Below, one piece after another: positions 60,496 through 64,000 of a stretch of DNA of 64,000 nucleotides. Origin of the DNA: CBDCUW01 sp963734865. GTDB taxonomy: Bacteria > Planctomycetota > Planctomycetia > Pirellulales > Pirellulaceae. The stretch spans positions 620,001-684,000 of the forward strand of contig CAVTIV010000007.1 of NCBI GenBank assembly GCA_963734865.1, in the 5' to 3' direction. The first letter of the stretch is position 1, and each line of letters starts with the position of its first letter. Position numbers and translations under genes: made by a program. The notes below the pieces were generated by a model. It was not told the DNA's origin. It was given only the letters and a program-made list of their open reading frames with translations, and made no database searches.

Positions 60496-62456
60496 TCAAT
60501 GGTTCCGCCCAGATTTCCTTTTTTGTTTCCCTCTTCGTTTCCAAGGAATCAAGCCTCCTGCGATCACGACGTCCTGCTGCCGTTTGGATAGATCGTGCCA
60601 GCCAACGTACTCAGCATCTTGGCTTTCGTTGTGAATCCGGATTTCGGAACCGGCGCGTAACTGCCGAGCCGGTTCTTCGACCACGAGTTTGTCGCCTTGA
60701 CGGATATCTTTGATTGCCGCGCCCAACGAAAGTGGCAGGATGCCAAAGTTAATCAGGTTCTGCCAATGGATTCGCGCAAAGCTGAGCGCGACGACAAGCG
60801 AGAGCCCCAAATAACGTGGCGCGATGGCGGCATGCTCGCGGCTCGATCCTTGACCGTAGTTCGTGCCGGCGACAATCGCGTGACTTCCCTCCCGCTCCTT
60901 GACCCGCGCCACATAGGTTGGATCGAGATCGACGTATACAAATTCGCTGATCGCCGGAATGTTGCTGCGAAATGGCAACACGCGAGCGCCCGCAGGCATG
61001 ATTTCATCGGTAGAAATATTGTCACCAACCTTCAACATGACTGCCGTCACTAATCGATCGGGAAGCGGCGGAAACTCGGGAAGCGAACGAATATTCGGAC
61101 CCTTCATCAGTTTCGATTCGACCGATATCGGGAAGGTTGGCGGTGGCGAGACTAGCTTGTCATCAATGATCGGATCCGATGGCTCCATGATCCGAGGGAA
61201 TGGTTGGTCGGTATCGCGGGGGTCTGCAATGCAGCCTGCCAATGCCGATGCAGCGGCAGTCTCCGGACTGACCAGATAAACAGAGTCTTCGTGCGTTCCA
61301 GATCGACCGGGAAAGTTGCGAGGTACCGTCCGCAAGCTGATCCGACCCGAGGCGGGAGCTTGTCCCATACCGATGCAACCGTTGCAGCCTGCTTGATGAA
61401 GTCGGGCGCCGGGCGCAGTAACGTGAACAGGTGACCATCGCGTACGAGCTGCTGCAGTATTTGGCGAGACGTCGGATTGATGTCCAAGGACACACCATCA
61501 GGCACTCGCCGCCCGTTCACGATCTCGGCGACAATTGCGAAGTCACGGTACCCAGGATTCGCTGACGATCCAACGTAAACCTGGTAGATCGGCTCGCCCA
61601 CCACTTGTCGAACAGGGACAACGTTACCGGGGCTAGACGGCAGAGCGATCAGGGGCTGCAGCTTGTTCAGTTCGATGGTTTCCCGGCGATCGTAGTTCGC
61701 CCTTGGGTCAGCGAGCAGTTCTTTCCAATCGTCGAGGCGGCGTTGCCCGCGGAAAAACGTCTCGGTTTGTTCATCCGATGGAAAAACCGTAGCCGTCGCT
61801 CCCAACTCCGCCCCCATGTTGGCAATCACGTGACGATCCATGGCGGTGAGATTTCGCAGACCATCACCCGAGTATTCCAGCACCCAGCCGACGCCTCCCT
61901 TCACTCCGTGGCGACGTAACAGTTCCAGTATGACGTCCTTGGCACTTACCCAATCAGGCAATTCTCCTTCCAAACGTACGTTCCAGACCCGCGGCATCTT
62001 GACGTAAAACGGATCACCCGCGATCGCCATCGCGACTTCTAGCCCCCCCGCGCCGATAGCAAGCATTCCAATCGCGCCAGCGGCACACGTATGACTGTCC
62101 GAGCCAAGCAGAGTGTACCCGGGTTTCCCGAACCGCTCTTGATGCAGTGGATGACTCACTCCGTTTCCGGGTCGACTGAACCAGATTCCGAATCGGCTCG
62201 CGGCACTCTGCAAAAACAAGTGATCGTCGGGGTTCTTGTGATCTTCCTGCAACAGGTTGTGATCGACGTATTGGACTGACAACTCCGTTTTGGCTCGGTC
62301 AAGCTCCATCGATTCCAATTCCAACATGACCAGCGTCCCAGTCGCGTCTTGCATGAGTGTCTGATCGATTCGCAAGCCGATCTCTGCCTCCGGGGTCATT
62401 TCGCCGGCGACAAGATGGCTCGCAATCAGCTGATGCGTAATGCTCTGCGCATTCAT
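60496..62456 (-). CDS. acn: Aconitate hydratase, short (Aquifex-type) form (one frameshift)
   Basis: 653 residues after correction, the length of the short bacterial aconitases rather than the ~890-residue AcnA. It interconverts citrate and isocitrate with a 4Fe-4S cluster. N-terminal part: YVDHNLLQED, LLGSDSHTCAAGAIGMLAIGAGGLEVAMA (first cluster Cys), PTSRQILQQL. The remaining cluster cysteines lie in CNGCIGMGQAP at the frame break; one base is missing near 61387-61389, joining FIKQA to CNGCIGMGQAPASGRISLRTVPRNFPGRSGT. The swivel domain shows VGDNISTDEIMPAGARVLPFRSNI and GTNYGQGSSREHAA. Start ATG 62456, weak ribosome binding site. No other TCA-cycle gene is adjacent. Confidence 0.92.
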
Positions 62457-62870
62457 AGTGGCCTCACCGACTTCGGCGATTTCGAATGGCGCCGTTCGTT
62501 CGATTCAAGGGTGCAGATCAACCCTCGCCTACATCTCCCTATCGGCCTCCGGGGTTTCGCCGACGGCATACGCCTGCTCGCCTTCGTCACAGGAAACCGG
62601 CCACTTCAAAGTCACCGTTCGCTTCATTCAATCGAAGGGATTATGCAAAGGCGTGTCGCCGGCCACTGCAGCGTTGAAATCAGGTTTGAATGTCCCAACA
62701 GGATTTGATGGGAAAGCAAACTGCGCGCCCAAATTTGTCAACTTGCCGGCGAAACGAAAAACGCTCGTCGATTCGCACTGCCACGCTGCAGAATGGCCCG
62801 CGCAGCTGAATGGTCGATCTTCGCTGGCGCTGAACCTGAGCGAGAAGCAACCAGGCGAGTCGATGAGCCG
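62457..62870. other. Intergenic region upstream of acn, no feature recognised
   Basis: 414 bases between the rhodanese stop and the aconitase start, both on the minus strand. Open frames exist on both strands but none has a ribosome binding site with recognisable coding content. No hairpin-T terminator or clear promoter was seen. Confidence 0.4.
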
Positions 62871-63296
62871 TCAACTCGGTGAGCAATTCCCAGACTCGTC
62901 TCCTGCGTTCATCGCAGATCGTTCGCCGTGGCACACACCCTGCAGTGTTGTATCGCCGAACAACTTTTCCCCCGCGTCCTTCCAGGCTTTGGCACCCCCC
63001 GTGTAGACATACACCTCCGAAAAGCCAGCATCATCCAATTTTTTTGCAGCCTTGGTGGATGAATCACACGCTTCGCTGGCACAGTAGACGACGACTCTTC
63101 GGTTCGGGTTGTTGCTGATCCGCTCGACCTGCCGCACAAAATCATCCTCCGACTGGGGAATATTGATCGAGTTGGGAATATTCGTCGCATCGAAATCCTT
63201 TTCATCGAGCGTGTTGACAATCAGCACGTCCTCGCCATTGTCAATCATCGTTTTGAGCTGTTGTGTGCTCAATGTGTTCATCGTTGTTTTCATCAT
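62871..63296 (-). CDS. Single-domain rhodanese-like sulfurtransferase
   Basis: 141 residues; GGAAGGA lies just upstream of the ATG pair 63296/63293. Rhodanese pattern: LIVNTLDEKDFDATNIPNSINIPQSE, the active-site loop VVVYCASEACDSSTKAA with the nucleophile Cys, then YTGGAKAWKDAGEKLFGD. It would transfer sulfane sulfur or act in redox control. The CxxxxC arrangement (C-A-S-E-A-C) gives a second cysteine in the loop. The last ~25 residues after GDTTLQGVCHGE are unconserved. It is probably cytoplasmic, with no signal peptide. Located 414 bases upstream of acn; no clear operon. Confidence 0.88.
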   Translation of the reverse strand: MMKTTMNTLSTQQLKTMIDNGEDVLIVNTLDEKDFDATNIPNSINIPQSEDDFVRQVERISNNPNRRVVVYCASEACDSSTKAAKKLDDAGFSEVYVYTGGAKAWKDAGEKLFGDTTLQGVCHGERSAMNAGDESGNCSPS

Positions 63297-63376
63297 TCAA
63301 TCCTTCCGAGTTTGCGGAATGGTGTTTGACAGCCACCATCGTGCAACCGACATGCCAAGCGAGGGACCCGACGCGA

Positions 63377-63412
63377 ACCTGACCCATTGGCCGGACCTGA
63401 CCCATTGGCCTG
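63377..63412. repeat. Two tandem copies of an 18-bp unit
   Basis: ACCTGACCCATTGGCCGG (63377-63394) and ACCTGACCCATTGGCCTG (63395-63412) differ at one base. It is non-coding, between the rhodanese gene and the stress-protein gene. Confidence 0.9.
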
Positions 63413-63544
63413 CCAAATGCAAAGAACAGGGTCGTATAATCGGGTTGCAATGTTTTTCCCACAGACGCTCGTTGGCCTTCGCGATTGGCATGGCGATCGC
63501 TGATCGAGCAGTTTGACAACGTGGAGCGAGAACAGGGGTTGACC

Positions 63545-64000
63545 ATGTCGAAGTGTTTGATTGCCGAATACGAAACCAGCGCCGCCGCCAAATTCGCGTT
63601 GGAAACTCTGGAGTCCGATGATTTCACACTCGATCATGTTTCCGTCGTTGCCAGTGCAGCCGACCCGGCTGCGAAGCATCTCCATGAGTTGCGGGAGCAG
63701 AGCGAAGAGGACCAGGCCAATTCCGTGCCCAAAAGTCGAGCCACGTCGCTCGGTATGCTGATCGGTGGAACCGTGGCGGCACCGATTGCGGCGGGAACCC
63801 TGATCGGTCCGTTCATCATCGCGGGGCCACTGGTTGGGATGGCGTTGGGTGCGGCCATCGGCGGTTTTCTCGGTAGCTTGCAACGATGGGGTGTGGCTCA
63901 CCACGTTGGCGCGGACTATGAAGAACGCGTGAAAGCGGGATCGGTGCTGATCATCGTCCACGACGTTGACCAGATGCGCCTGAAGGATGCCGAAGCGTTA
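63545..64000 (+). CDS. Glycine-zipper-type general stress / DUF1269-like protein (3' end outside window)
   Basis: The frame from ATG 63545 (AGGGG five to eight bases upstream) is open to the last base: 152 residues seen. The start MSKCLIAEYETSAAAKFALETLE leads into a regulatory-like domain. Two glycine-rich hydrophobic stretches follow (about residues 77-115: MLIGGTVAAPIAAGTLIGP and IIAGPLVGMALGAAIGGFL), then VAHHVGADYEERVKAGSVLIIVHDVD. This matches the low-temperature/general-stress membrane-protein pattern (DUF1269/GspF-like). A long open frame on the opposite strand is a shadow. Length and C-terminus cannot be judged. Confidence 0.75.
   Translation, partial: MSKCLIAEYETSAAAKFALETLESDDFTLDHVSVVASAADPAAKHLHELREQSEEDQANSVPKSRATSLGMLIGGTVAAPIAAGTLIGPFIIAGPLVGMALGAAIGGFLGSLQRWGVAHHVGADYEERVKAGSVLIIVHDVDQMRLKDAEAL

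Noticed and set aside
62440..63006. 188-codon plus-strand frame upstream of acn
   Set aside because: It overlaps the acn start and the rhodanese gene on the other strand, and the translation has no domain character.
63293..63961. 222-codon open frame on the minus strand
   Set aside because: It is opposite the stress-protein gene, which has a ribosome binding site and recognisable glycine-zipper helices.
1..64000. CRISPR array, prophage, insertion sequence, tRNA or rRNA
   Set aside because: No regularly spaced direct repeats, transposase or phage genes, or RNA gene patterns were seen on reading both strands. A covariance-model scan was not possible here.

Overview
The window comes from a planctomycete, most likely a Pirellulales (Rhodopirellula-like) bacterium. 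The lineage-typical signs are a Planctomycete-cytochrome/DUF1549/DUF1553 protein followed by a DUF1501 protein, ECF sigma factor plus Ser/Thr kinase pairs, a secretin-N repeat protein without a pore, and a 17.5-kb surface-protein gene whose N-terminus carries an LEPR-like 'RKLEQLEARLTLAG' motif. No IS element, prophage, CRISPR array, rRNA or tRNA was recognised.

Layout. 1-7.5 kb: end of an SF1 helicase, TPR membrane protein, clpC, a ThiF/MoeB-type E1 enzyme, epmA, hemerythrin-like protein. 7.5-18 kb (mostly minus strand): MMPL exporter, secretin-N protein, a tetraheme cytochrome c with a JmjC/cupin oxygenase-like protein, an ECF sigma factor followed by a WD40 remnant, a small secreted thioredoxin-fold protein. 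18-22 kb (minus): FAD oxidoreductase, exported nitrilase-family hydrolase, zinc alcohol dehydrogenase. 22-28.4 kb (plus): Planctomycete-cytochrome/DUF1553 protein, DUF1501 protein, exo-sialidase. 28.6-46.1 kb: one giant multidomain surface protein of about 5,850 residues ending in a dockerin-like repeat. 46.1-55.1 kb: a small membrane protein overlapping an SSS transporter, a CBM9-like secreted protein, an exported amidohydrolase, an AraC/XylR-type regulator, a DUF1611 protein and a beta-lactamase/VanX fusion. 55.1-64 kb: TPR Ser/Thr kinase with its ECF sigma, DUF3179-like protein, second ECF sigma, aconitase, rhodanese, and a glycine-zipper-type stress protein cut by the window end.

A dominant technical feature is 13 single-base indels in nine otherwise intact genes: clpC x2, epmA, the secretin-N gene, one ECF sigma, the DUF1553 gene, the DUF1501 gene, the giant gene x4, the DUF1611 gene and the aconitase. 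In every case adding or removing one base restores the family alignment and a reading frame divisible by three. Sequencing error is the likeliest cause, so these genes are annotated here as joined.

Functionally the window is rich in envelope and extracellular biology. The most coherent candidate system is the 50.3-55.1 kb block: an XylR/AraC-type regulator reading away from a DUF1611 enzyme (a family that includes the D-glutamate N-acetyltransferase DgcN) and a secreted protein fusing a serine beta-lactamase/PBP-type hydrolase to a D-Ala-D-Ala dipeptidase. A palindromic TGCGCA operator candidate lies over the regulator's own promoter. Together this suggests a regulated D-amino-acid or peptidoglycan-fragment salvage locus.
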